Source of the DNA: Sodiomyces alkalinus F11
Lineage: Eukaryota; Ascomycota; Sordariomycetes; Glomerellales; Plectosphaerellaceae
DNA length: 64,000 nucleotides
Reading direction: 5' to 3'
NCBI RefSeq assembly: GCF_003711515.1
Contig: NW_021167080.1
Coordinates: 2,129,394 to 2,193,393, forward strand
Shown: positions 1-10,411 of the stretch, piece after piece
How positions within the stretch are numbered: the stretch's first letter is position 1
Layout of the letters: each line of letters begins with the position of its first letter
Translations under genes and position numbers: made by a program
The notes under the pieces: generated by a model
Database searches by the model: none
What the model was told of the DNA's origin: nothing
Seen by the model: the letters and a program-made list of their open reading frames with translations, nothing else

Positions 1-99
1 GCCGAGTGCTTAGTCTTTACGACTAGGTTACTACTATTCCGCGACCGAATTTAGGTGCCCGGGTCTATTAAAGGGTTAATATTATAAGGGAGGATTATT

Positions 100-1360
100 T
101 AGTTAATTCACGATTTAGTAATCGGAGGATACCCCGGACACGAAAACACTATCGCCTTAATAGCGCGTTGCTTTTTCTGGCCGAGGATAAATAAGGATAT
201 CCGACGATTTATCCGGAACTACGACGTCTACGGAAAGGGGTATATATAAAGAAATATAAAATAAGGCCTTTTACGCCCCCTCCCGGTATTAGAATAAATA
301 CGGAGCGACCTATTAATAGATTTTATAACGGACCTGCTACTAGCCGGCGAGAAAAAGGCGTATTACCTCTAGGTTATTATAGACCGTCTAACTAAGGCGG
401 TAATATTAAAAGCGATAAAGATAATAGAAGCCGAAGCTTACGCGGAATAGTTCCTATACTATTACTTCCGGTTCCACGGAATACCTAAGTCGATTATTAG
501 CGACTAAGGCTTAAACTAGATAAATAGGTTCTAAAAGCACTTTTACGAGCTTATACGGATATCGCATAAGCTTAGTATAGTATACTACCCCTAGACCGAT
601 AGAGTAATAGAGCGTATAAACTAAGAAGTATAAGCTTATTTATAAGCCTTTATCTATTATGCTTAGGATAACTAGGATCGCTTATTACCTGTAGTATAAC
701 TAGCACTAAATAACCGCGAGAGCTCCGTAACGGGGTTTAGTCCCTTATTCTTAGAGTATAGTTACTATATCGATCCGATCCAGATAACCGAAAAGCCCCT
801 TTTAGAACCTAGAGTATTAGCGGCCTATAACCTACTACGCCGCTTATAGGAAACGATTAAGTTCGCCTAGGCCGTGATCGTGTTAACGTAGCTTAGGAAT
901 AAAGAGTCTACTAACTAATATCGTATACCGGCTAAGCGTTTTAAGGTTAACGATTTAGTTTAGCTATTATTAGCTAACTATTTAACTCCGCGACTATTAC
1001 GAAAGCTTAACTGGCTTTATCGTAAATATCAAGTTATAAAGGTAATTAGCCTATACGTAGTTAAGCTTACCGTGCTATCGTAGATCTACCCTTAATTCTA
1101 TATAGACTTATTATATCGCGCGGGCGATAACCCCTTTCCGGGATAGGTAGTAGATAACCCTTAACTACCACCTATTCGAGAAGTAACCGATAATAAAGAA
1201 TAAGAGGTCGAGGAAATCCTCTAAGCGAGGATAAAGAGGTAAAGTAAGGGATTAAGACGTAAAGTACTAGTACGATAAGTAAGATACTATAAGCCTATAT
1301 AGAAACCTTTAGAACTATTAGCGTAAACACGGGTACTTAATAAGTTTAAAGGGAAATTCG
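100..1360 (+). mobile_element. RIP-killed Ty3/gypsy chromovirus, integrase and chromodomain part
   Basis: Conceptual + strand translation, reading through RIP stops, gives a retroviral-type integrase. First comes the end of the zinc-binding domain (…FFWP..NKDIRRFIRNYDVYGKG, around 165-240, with zinc Cys codons changed to Tyr as C-to-T mutation would do). Next is the catalytic core from about 318 (DFITDL…LLVIIDRLTKAVIL), then FRFHGIPKSIISD, the YHP.TD.VIERINQEV signature near 580-630 and ALNNRES…SPFFLEY near 700-760. A basic linker follows, then a C-terminal chromodomain around 1160-1350 (EVEEIL.AR, VR.VRYYKP, W-to-stop, LNKF). The integrase-chromodomain order defines chromoviruses. Gag, protease, RT and RNase H would lie left of the window. 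Inactive: more than 15 in-frame stops. Confidence 0.9.
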
Positions 1361-1439
1361 GCTTAGTAATAATAAATAATAGCCTGTTAAATACCTTCGC
1401 GCTATCACGATATAGGAACCAACATATAAGCGATCGTAT

Positions 1440-2420
1440 CACGATAATTAAAAGGGAGTAAGAGTCGGATTTAGTTTAGGCCGGATAGGCCTTACGCTTT
1501 AGCCACGCTTGATATAAGCCTAGATCGATATCCTTAGCCTCGAAATCACTATCCTCGGGATTATCGACTTCCGTAAAAGTCTTACCCTTATCGCCCCGCT
1601 ATAGGTTAGAGTCTGTCTCCTTAACCTTATCGTCGTCTTTATTATCGCTATTATTGGGGATTACGACCGCGCTAGTAACGGTTGTACCTATAGGCGTAGA
1701 AGCCCGCCTATGCTCCACGTATTATTAGAATTCGGAGATTACGACGTTAGCGCGACTAAGTACGAGTATCTCCCTAAATAGCCGAGTATACTCCCTTAGC
1801 TCTATAAGACTAAGGCGTTTAAAGTCTTTATCCGATAATATCGACCCTAATAAAGAAGTAAGAGTAATAGGACGGGCGTTCTTGTCCGCTACGATATTAG
1901 GAGGGATTAGGCCTAAAACTGCCACTTTACCTATAACCTTATAAGGAGGAGATAAGGCTAGCTATTCCGCCTTAATAGCGACCTCCTTTAAAGGCGATAT
2001 ATTTAGTCCTGATACTATCTTTTCTATAACCTCTAAGGGAGGAGAAGAGACTAGCGTAACTACCTCGCTAATAACCTTTATTACCGGAGGAAGCGAGGCT
2101 AGTTTAGCTACCTCGTTAACGACCTTAGGAAGAGGTAGCGAGGCTAACTACGGTGCTACCGCTTCTTAGACCTCCTAGGGAGGAGGAAGGGCTAGCACGA
2201 TTACTATACTAGGAGCCTCCGCGGGATATATAGCTATAGGTAACGTCGCCGTTATCGTTTCCTTAGCTATAAAGGTATCCTAGAACGCCACGTAGGCGTT
2301 AAGATACGGTTCCTACTCCTAGAAGAAGAGTTAGCAATACTATCGCGACCTCTTAAGGGGGAGGAAGTCTTATAAGGGCGTTCTCGTTATCGTTATTATT
2401 AAGGGTAACCGTCTCGAATA
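1440..2420 (-). pseudogene. RIP-mutated relic of an unidentified - strand ORF with LxSxPP repeats
   Basis: Read on the minus strand from about 2400 down to 1440, one frame stays protein-like across several hundred bases with only scattered stops. The longest intact stretch (1725-1925) includes LGLIPPNIVADK and FKRLSLIELREYTRLFREI. Upstream of it, from about 2220 to 1930, are degenerate repeats of roughly 20-27 residues with the core L-x-S-x-P-P followed by V-x-x-V (for example LASLPPVIKVISEVV and LVSSPPLEVIEKIV). Further toward 1440 it becomes acidic and Lys-rich. I do not recognise the family. It may be a second ORF of a neighbouring element or a captured host gene. It lies antisense just downstream of the chromovirus integrase. 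Confidence 0.5.
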
Positions 2421-3420
2421 ACCTCTACGCGTAGCCTTTAAGGTGTGTTAGGAGAGGAGTGCACCGGTATATCTTCGCAGAGTATACGTAGTATTTCTTC
2501 CCCCAACTAATCTAGCCATAATAAAGATATTTATACTTCCTATTAGCGACGTCGCGCGTGTAAAGGAGGCACGGCTTAGTATAAACGTTACCGGGAGGGT
2601 GCTTAAGAGGCTAACTACCCGCCGATTTCTTCTTTTTAGGCAGCGGTAAGGGCGATAACGCGAACTATTATACAGTTAGTATCGCCTTAAGACATTAAAG
2701 CGTTATACCTATATTATTATCGGCGGTACGTTTACTACTATTATTACCCCTATTATCGCCGGGGGCTAACGCTGTCTATAAAAACGATATAAGTTAGTAA
2801 AGGGTTCCTAACGAAAAGATCGCGAGCGAGAGACGGTTTACCTTAAACGGGGAACTCTTAAACTAGCCGAGTATTACTATTATTATCTAAGGATAGGCAA
2901 TATTAAAGGAATTATCGCTATAAGGAAAAAGAGTATATACGTAACCGCTATTACTATTATTATTATTATTAAAGGTGGGGAGGGGAACGGAGGAAAAGAG
3001 GGCCTATAAGGAAAACAGGGCTAATATATCTACGGATAGTATCTACGCGAGGGTGGCCTATATTACTATTTTGGGTACGTAAATAAAGGTTAGTAGGCTA
3101 CCTAAGATTTCTTTAATATTAAGGTAAGGGCGAGGTAAGATAAAAAGACACGACTATTCCTTTATTACCGCGATATAAGGGGGAGCCGAACCACAACGGT
3201 AACACGCGGTCACGTAACCCCTAGAGGGAGAGGGGGGGGATAGTGTTACGGGTTAACCCCGATATAGAGGATCTGGCCAGACTCCGGATCTTCCTGACTA
3301 CGCGATTAGTTAACGGACTTATATCGCTAAGTTATCGCTACCTTATAGCTAGCCTAACGCTACAGACTTTTCTCCTTTTCCTTCTTCCTTCCTTAGTTCT
3401 AGATAATCTATTATTACGAC
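2421..3420. repeat. RIP-mutated DNA, unassigned
   Basis: Same RIP composition as the flanks. On the minus strand near 2640-2460 there is a Lys-rich then Cys/Tyr-rich stretch (PKKKKSAG…, …KYKYLYYG) that may be the N-terminal part of the relic at 1440-2420, but the frame is not continuous enough to join them. Short TTA runs occur near 2955-2985. Near 3207 the sequence GCGGTCACGTAACCCCTAGAGGG resembles a motif found again at about 4078. A 71-codon open stretch on the + strand (3243-3458) lies antisense to the Helitron C-terminus and shows no recognisable domain. Confidence 0.5.
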
Positions 3421-6400
3421 CTCACTTAGTGCCACGACCTATAACCAGTCGTTTATAAATAGGTTCCTAATATCCGTAACTCTTAATACGGTAACGTAAA
3501 ACTAACCGTGTATAAAGGCGTACTGCCGGAAATCCACGCCGACTATACTAAACGATTACCCTTACGACTTATTAATTATTATCGCGAAATAAAGCCGTAA
3601 TAGGAATTAACGGCGCCGGATAATATACGGGTAGTCCTCCTTATTAGAATCTAAATAGATACGGGGGATAAATACTACCTCGCTAGCGTGTATTCCGGAT
3701 AGCACCTTAACCTCTAACGTATTACGCGCTATCCGTAAAATAACTATACGTATACTATTATATAATCCCTACCGCGGGCTAAGGTTCCGTATAAGTATAA
3801 CGGGCACGCCGACCTTTAGCTTAAGCCGTGCGGGCGAGATAGAGGCGAACTCTAACTATATTAAAAACTCTAGTGCTAGTTCTGGCGCAGGACTATTAGT
3901 ATCTTCTACCCGATTAGCGACCGAATTCTCGGCCCGGTAAATGCGCGACTAGCTAGGTAATCGCCCGAGTATCTATTTATTAATCTTTATAATAGTAGTA
4001 CTACGTGTTATTAGAATAACAGTTAACGAAGACTATATAGTATAACCGCGCAGATACGGCTTTGGAATGGTTTAGCAGGTGGTCACGTGACCCCCCTTTT
4101 AAGGCTACGGGGTCCACCTCCTATATATATATTAAGGACAGGCGCCGGATATCCCTATTAAGGGACTATTATATAATTATTATCCTCTTTTGTAATTACT
4201 TATTCTACGTTTAAGGTATCTTTCTAGCTTAACTTACGTTACCCTAATCAGAATAGTGATTACCGATCTACTTCTTCGTTAAAGGTTATAGCGGTATTAG
4301 TTATATTTTGGTTATGTATCGTGGTTTCGCTGGACTAACCTCTTTATCTGATCTTTGTCTTGACGATCTAGTGCCACTACGTCTTTATACGGTTATAATA
4401 GTCTAATAGGGCCTACTCTAGTAAGGTAATCGGGTAAATACGCCCGTATAAATAGATAATCTCGTAAATAACCGTAATAGCAGGGAAAAGTCGATTAACC
4501 CGTAAAGAGCGGTATTATAGGAGAAGTCCCGTAACCACTAAATAAACGCCCAATTAGTAGGATTAGTAAAGGTAACCCGTATATTCTTTATTAGGTAAAG
4601 AATACTAAGTTACGGCTGGATAAAGGACTACTAGAAGTAGGCGTGTATAATCTACGCCCGACTACTATTACGAATAACGGGTAGGATTTCGGTAAAATCG
4701 CCCCCGAAGATAACCGGAATACCGCTAAAGAGGTAATCGATATAGCTTAGTATATCCCGTAACGTACGATTAACGGCCTCGAAACAGAACTTATACTATA
4801 TAGGAACCTTATCCTAGATAATAAGAACCGTCTCCCGTAGTAATATTATAAGGTCCGAATTCTTTAGTATATTAGAGGTTAAGGCGTTATTAACCTATAA
4901 GGGGATCTTAACCGCGAATAGGCTATATAGCCACCCTTAAGAAGAATGGCCGTAATACTAGAGGACGCTATATAGAGTATAATCTGCCCGCGCGACAGGA
5001 AATACGCGTAGAGACCGCGGTATACGAATATCTTCCCTATACTGCTAGGGCCCTATAAAAAGAAATAGGTGCTACGGCTACGAGATTTAATAGTAGCTAT
5101 AACCTAGCTAAACACCGTAGCCTAGCTTTAGTTAAACTAACGGTAAATATCTTCGTATACTATAGCCTAAGTATCGCTATTATAAGTCTCCGTAATTAAT
5201 AATATATTACCGGTTATATAGCGCTAGTCGTGTAAAGGCGTAAGTAGCCTAAACTCCGTAATAATCCTACGTACCTTGAGGAGCCGCGAGTATATAAGAT
5301 AAAGACCGTAATCGACATACGGGTACTTTAGATTAGCAGAATATCGGAAGCACTAGCGCTATAACGTGTAAGGCAGGTTATTATATATAGACTCCGTAAA
5401 CCTCTTTTAGATCGATACTAGACCGGAAACGTCTCCGTGGATTAAAGCGACGATAAATAGCTCCCGTAATGCACGCCCAGTCTTCTAAAGAATAGCCTCC
5501 TTAAAATAGGTAACCTAGTAACGGTTATCGTGTAGAAGCCCGGCTATAACGTAGGCCTCGCGGTAGGTATTATAGATAGTCCCCTCCACGGTATAAAGGT
5601 CGGTAAAGGAAGTCGGCCCTTAAACGGAGACTAAGAGTAACCGTAAATAATACGCCTCTTTAGCTATTAGGGGTATATACCGTAAACGACCGATTTAAAA
5701 TCCACGCTGCCTTAGCTACTAAGTAAACTACTATAGTTTCCACGTATAACGGCTAGGAAACTAGTAATAGAATAACTCACGGCTATTAGCGTTATCACGG
5801 TTATAGTTGAAAAAGGCTATTCGCTAAGTCTTCCGCTCCTATAATATACGCTTAATCTGGCTTACGGTCGCGTTATCGCCGAAGTATATAGGCTATTATC
5901 CCTTAAGATAAACCGGAAGACGTATAACGGGCGGATATTTACAGTGCACGGGGAACTCGAATAACTAAATAATAGCCTCCGCGGGACCGATATAACGACT
6001 CTAGAGATAGAGGTTAACTTTATCTTCGCCCTTTTCGCCGGATATACGCGTAGTTATACGGTCAGTGCCCTTATAAACGTACTTATACACATACTTAATC
6101 GCCTAAATAGAACCGTAAATATTAAGGTTAGTATAGAATAGAGGTAGATATACGGGGGAGGATAACTTACCTTAATAGATCCGTAAATCTTAACGTTAAT
6201 ATAGGCATTATAGCGGAGGTAGAGATATAGGCTATAGGGAATAATAAAACGGTTATTAAGGTGGACCTCTCCTATATAGCCTCTTTTTATAATATATAGG
6301 CTAGAGTTACGGCGCCTGTATTCGGGATAACTATCCTCTCGTATAGTCGTTTTTAGGTAATACGGCTTAGGGAACCGCTTAGAGCACTTTATACGGTTCT

Positions 6401-8300
6401 TATCGTTAGGCTATAGCTATATACACGGCGTCAAAGGCTTATTATCACTATAAGGACTATATATTATATTTTGACTAATAATATTAAAAAGACGGCTAGT
6501 AGGATCCGACTCGCGGTCTAATAGCTCCGTAGAGATAACCTTATTAATAGTTACGGGGTCCTTATATATCTTAGCCGCCCGCGGCGTAAGGAAAAAAAGG
6601 ATATAACGGTGTGGAAGACCGCGTTTCTAGTATTCTATAGTCTATATAATCCCCGTAAACTCACTAAATAGACTATCACGTAGCTACTATTCTAAATCAC
6701 GGGACTTTAACTTAAATACACGGCTAACTAAATCGGGCCGGTTATTAGTAGTCTAACCTAGCTAAAGCTCCCGTATAATCTCTGGCTAGGTAGGATTAGC
6801 CGTAAAGGTAATAAAAAAGGTCGGAGTGCCGAGAGCCCGTATAGTTACTATAGAATCCTAATAGTATTATAAGATAAACCGCTAGCCGCTAATATAATTT
6901 AACAGTAAAACAATCCGTCGGCTAATACTACGGATATCGCTATTAGCCTTATAGGCCTAATCCCGTAAGCCGTTATATATATTAGCCCGTAACTAGTTCT
7001 GGTGCTACTAGATCTATAAAAGCTTCTTCTAATCGTAGGATATCTATAGGTCTACTAAAAACTACTAGAAAAGACGGCTATAGATAAAGGGTATAAACCT
7101 CTACTAGTATTATAGGTATAGTATATAACGGTAGAATTAACGGAATTTTACCTCGGTATTCTGCCGCTAACGGTTATAAATATCCTGTAAGTATAACTAC
7201 TAGTAATATCCGGAACCGCCTCGCGGATATATAAGCGGGTAAGATAATGGTAAGTAGGTAGGATACTTATAGTCTATCCGCTTAAGGCCGCTAACGCTAC
7301 TATTAGACCGTCTCTCTACGATAATAATATCCCTATAATAACGTTTACCCTACTCGTCCGGTATAATAGCCGTAATCTTATCCGTAACGGGTAGATTCTC
7401 GCGTCGTATATCGGCGCCCTACTTAATAACTAATTCTATACGGGGGTTAAGTATTATACGGCACTATTCGCGGAGGGAGTTAAAGCGTTCGCGGGCTATT
7501 TTATATAGGTTAACGAAGGGGTTATACTTATATAGAAAGTCCGAAATCTCCCCTAGAATATAACGGTTAAGCGTGGAGTTAAGGCTTTAGGTATTTATAA
7601 GGCGCTAGTTGGCGGTAGCCTACGGATCGTAAAAGTATAGCTAGGTAAAGGCGAGGAGTCGGCCTATAGCACTTAACGGCCCCGTATAATAGTAAAGGGT
7701 ACCGTGGATCTAGAAAGCTATTACGCTACCAGTAGCGGCGCTTTAACGGGTCTCCGTATATTATATAGAAGTAAACGTAAAGGTATTATTATATTAACGG
7801 ATCCTCTTACGATAATCCGCGGCTTAGGCGGTATCCGTGTATAGTAGGCATTAGAAGAAATCGGGTAATAGGGAGATAACGGGAACGTCGATATCGCTCT
7901 GGTTACAATAGGTGCTAAATTTCGGGTTTATAGGCGATAATTCCTACGTCATAGAAGATAGTATCGGTTAGCTAATAGTTAATAACGGGGATAGAAAACT
8001 AACTTATAACTTCTCCCTAAGCTAATAAAGTATAGCGTAATATTTATACTCTATACGTATTAATCTAAGGTCGTAATAATTAACCGTAATACCCGGCTAA
8101 TACTACCCTAATAGCCTAATATACTTTATATAGCGGTCGGGTTACGGGCGCGCTCTACGCTAGCTAGTAGTAACGGCCGCCCTATAACGCGCTTTACTAT
8201 CGCTATAATCGTTATAGGTATTATAGGGGGTATTATTTCGGCGGGTACTAAAAGTAGTAGTTATAAGGTAACGGTTATAGGAAGTATAGTAGTGGCCCGC
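3420..8300 (-). mobile_element. RIP-killed Helitron: Rep/helitron-like domain plus PIF1 helicase
   Basis: Minus-strand conceptual translation, ignoring RIP stops, gives in order: the Helitron N-terminal region (around 8000-7300, with LYFYDP, NPFVNLYKIARERF and a GADIRRENLPV box); the helitron-like Rep region (around 6950-6550, with TFFITFTANPTQPEI and RPDLVSRVFKLK); the rolling-circle HxH box now reading GLPHRYILFFL near 6600; then SI.AIKYVYKYVYKGTDR and YIGPAEAI…LFEFPVH (around 6110-5950). The PIF1-type helicase follows: Walker A GPSSIGKIFVY near 5040, DEAD-like F.GIPVIFGGDFTEILPV near 4690, and C-terminal motifs RNLSPR.GLYN…IVLRI and INKS.G.SFSIVGVDFRQYAFIHG (around 3780-3450). That covers about 1600 codons, close to full length for an autonomous Helitron. 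Termini were not found. An extra segment at 4035-4380 interrupts the helicase. Confidence 0.9.
4035..4380. mobile_element. Probable nested insertion (solo-LTR-like) in the Helitron helicase
   Basis: The helicase translation is collinear with PIF1 on either side: it ends near 4380 after …LLDYYNR and resumes near 4035 with LTVIL.TRSTTI.KINK. The roughly 345 bases between have no place in the helicase. They contain GGTGGTCACGTGACCCCCC at about 4079, a TATA-like CCTATATATATATTAAGGACA at about 4122-4142, and a T/C-rich right side. The palindrome followed by a TATA box would suit a retrotransposon LTR, but I could not define terminal TG…CA ends or a target duplication after RIP. This is inference from collinearity. 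Confidence 0.45.
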
Positions 8301-8990
8301 TATTAGCTATAGAGTATTATAGAGATAGTTATAGCGGTTACGGCCACGATAACGGCTACTCCTTCGGGGAGGGGGCGCGGGAGGAGGTAGCGGAGGGTCT
8401 AATAGAGGGTTATATATTAGAACGGGTACTTAAGGAGGCGTAGGGGGAGCTAGTAGTGGAGGGTGGCCTATTAGAACGGTTAGAGGAGGCACCGTAAAGC
8501 CTATAGGAGTTATATAATAGGCGGCTTAATAGGCGTTTTGGTTAGCTAACCTTATAGCACGATACGTTATATAGGTAGCGTAAATTCTATATACCCGCGG
8601 ATAATAACTAAATTTAGAAAAAGGCTTAATATTCTTATAGCTATAGTAAGCACACAGCTCCGAATTAGGTTAGCTAAATATCTTAACGGCGCTTAACGGG
8701 GTAAAACAGCGTAAAGGGAATAAGGTAGTAAAAAACTTAGCGGCACCGTAAAAAGGGGATATCGTAGTATAGTCTAAAGTTAGATTTACGGGCGATTCGT
8801 ACTAAGATCCCTTAATAACCTACCGGCGTATTAGTAGTAAACGCTATATATTACGAAAGTAGCTCAAATTTACGGCTTATATAGCTATATACTATACGGC
8901 TAAGTCGCCCGAAAAACACTACAGAATCCCGTAAAAGGGGCCCGGGCGGTAGTACTACTACGAACGCCAGGCTGCCAAGAAGTGCCGGAC
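8301..8990. repeat. RIP-mutated DNA upstream of the Helitron gene
   Basis: This has the same TpA-rich, CpA-poor composition. It probably holds the 5' end of the Helitron (minus strand) and flanking relics. The + strand frame around 8350-8500 is Glu/Gly/Leu-rich and briefly open, but nothing is recognisable. RIP composition fades between about 8940 and 9010. Confidence 0.5.
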
Positions 8991-9403
8991 TTTAAAGTGG
9001 GTCAGCTTTAGTTTACACTTAGATAGCCCGGGTCCCTCCCGCATAAACCATACGCGAAACGACGCGAACCTTGCCGCGAGAACGGGACAGATGGCCCGGG
9101 GCCCTTCTTCTTTCAAAGGCCCTCAATGTCGCCGTGCACCTTCCGTGTTACTTACTAGGTAGGTACCGACAGGCAGAATAGTCGTCTCTACCTTGAAATG
9201 AACATCAAACAATTGCGGCAAGTCTCACTTGGCAAAACATATCACGGCGTGAAGCAAAACCACTCAGGAACAAACGGTCTGAATTGAGCTTCGCCCTCAT
9301 CGCGTCTCAATTGTGACCCCATCTCAAAAACAACATCTCGTATCTTGGCTATGATTGCTCGCACCGCTTGCCTCCGCTCCCCTGCTTTTGGACTACCTAG
9401 ACA

Positions 9404-9426
9404 ACACACACACACACACACACACA
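9404..9426. repeat. (AC)n microsatellite
   Basis: Uninterrupted AC dinucleotide repeat, 23 bases, in the non-coding stretch between the RIP block and the Ras GEF gene. Confidence 0.95.
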
Positions 9427-10358
9427 GCTATCCTTTATCCTTTTACACCAAAAACGCCCCGAATCCAAGCCAACCTGTTCCCATGCCCCGGCGTTCAACT
9501 GCTCCCGGTTGAGGTCACACTTTTCCCGTTTTGCTTTTTTGGAAATCCCCAAACAAAAGAAAGCGAAAAGTAGGCTACTCAAGTCGATGTCCAAGGTGTT
9601 CCACCGGGTAATGAAATCAGAGAAAAAGAGAAAAGAAGAAGAAAAAAAAAACCCAGTAAACAATAAAAAAAGATAACAAGGATGCAGTGTGCATTGTCGT
9701 TCGTGGGAACACAGACCGGTGAGGGTCTCTTCCTGTTTCTTTCCTCTCCGGTTTTTTCTTGTCCCCCATCCTCCGACTTTGTGGTGTGTTTGGTAGAAGC
9801 AGCAGTAGTAGTAGTAATAGTAATAGTGGTAGGAGGCAGTAGTAAGGTAGTGGTAGTAGTAGTAGCAACAAGCCCCTGGGATCCCCGCGTGGGTACCCCG
9901 ACGCAGAATTATGTAACAGGTATATCCATCCTAACGGGAACCAACTCGCATTGGACCGAACGGCTTTCGAAATGGAAGTCAAGTGTTGTAGAAAATGGCA
10001 AAGAAATAGCCAAGGGAGCGCCCAGACTTCGGCGGCAGATGACCATGTTGATGGAGTCGGCGGAGCGGAAAATGAGATTCATTTCAGACGTGAAAGTGTG
10101 CGCGACGCATCGAGGTAATGCTGGCGAATCCGGCCAAGGCAAAAAAAAAAAAAAGAAAGAAAGAAAGAAAGAAAAGGAAAAGAAAAGAAAAGAATAGGGG
10201 TATCAATGAAGTCGAGATAATCAACACAAAAATATCAAGTGAGGTAGGTAGTGGTGTAAATAGTTCGGATAATTCGCTGAACAAATGCCGCCGACGCCAT
10301 TTTGGGTCATGGGAAGGAAAAGATGGTGTTGAGGGGGCCGAACAAGGAGAGCTCGCAG

Positions 10359-10383
10359 GCTGCTGCTGCTGCTGCTGCTGCTG
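10359..10383. repeat. GCT trinucleotide repeat in presumed 3' UTR
   Basis: About eight uninterrupted GCT units only 29 bases beyond the stop codon of the leftward-reading Ras GEF gene. On that transcript they read AGC. Translated shadows across it are poly-Cys or poly-Ser and are not taken as coding. Confidence 0.9.
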
Positions 10384-10411
10384 GTGACGATGGTGACGAT
10401 GGTGTTGCGTG

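Larger units (their letters stand above)
1..8990. repeat. RIP-mutated transposon block (AT-shifted compartment)
   Basis: Seen in sequence: the block is dense in TpA and almost empty of CpA and TpG. A hand count of bases 1-120 gives 18 TpA, 1 CpA and 2 TpG, while CpG (often CGCG) is kept. That is the CpA-to-TpA pattern of repeat-induced point mutation, a premeiotic defence of Pezizomycotina against repeats. TAG and TAA stops occur in all frames, so nothing here can make a long protein. Composition becomes ordinary near 8990, where CA/TG-rich sequence begins. Individual relics inside the block are listed separately. Confidence 0.93.
8991..10411. other. Non-coding interval with microsatellites; 3' flank of the Ras GEF gene
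   Basis: I see no gene here. It contains an (AC)n tract at 9404-9426, a GTA/GTAGTAATA-rich tract at 9803-9867, A/AAAGA runs at 10140-10195 and a GCT tract at 10359-10383. The right end should be the 3' UTR of the Ras exchange factor, which reads leftward, so its transcript would carry the last tract as AGC (CAG-type) repeats. Confidence 0.6.

Noticed and set aside
3243..3458. 71-codon + strand frame in the RIP block
   Set aside because: Antisense to the Helitron C-terminal end, Leu/Arg-rich, no homology recognised.
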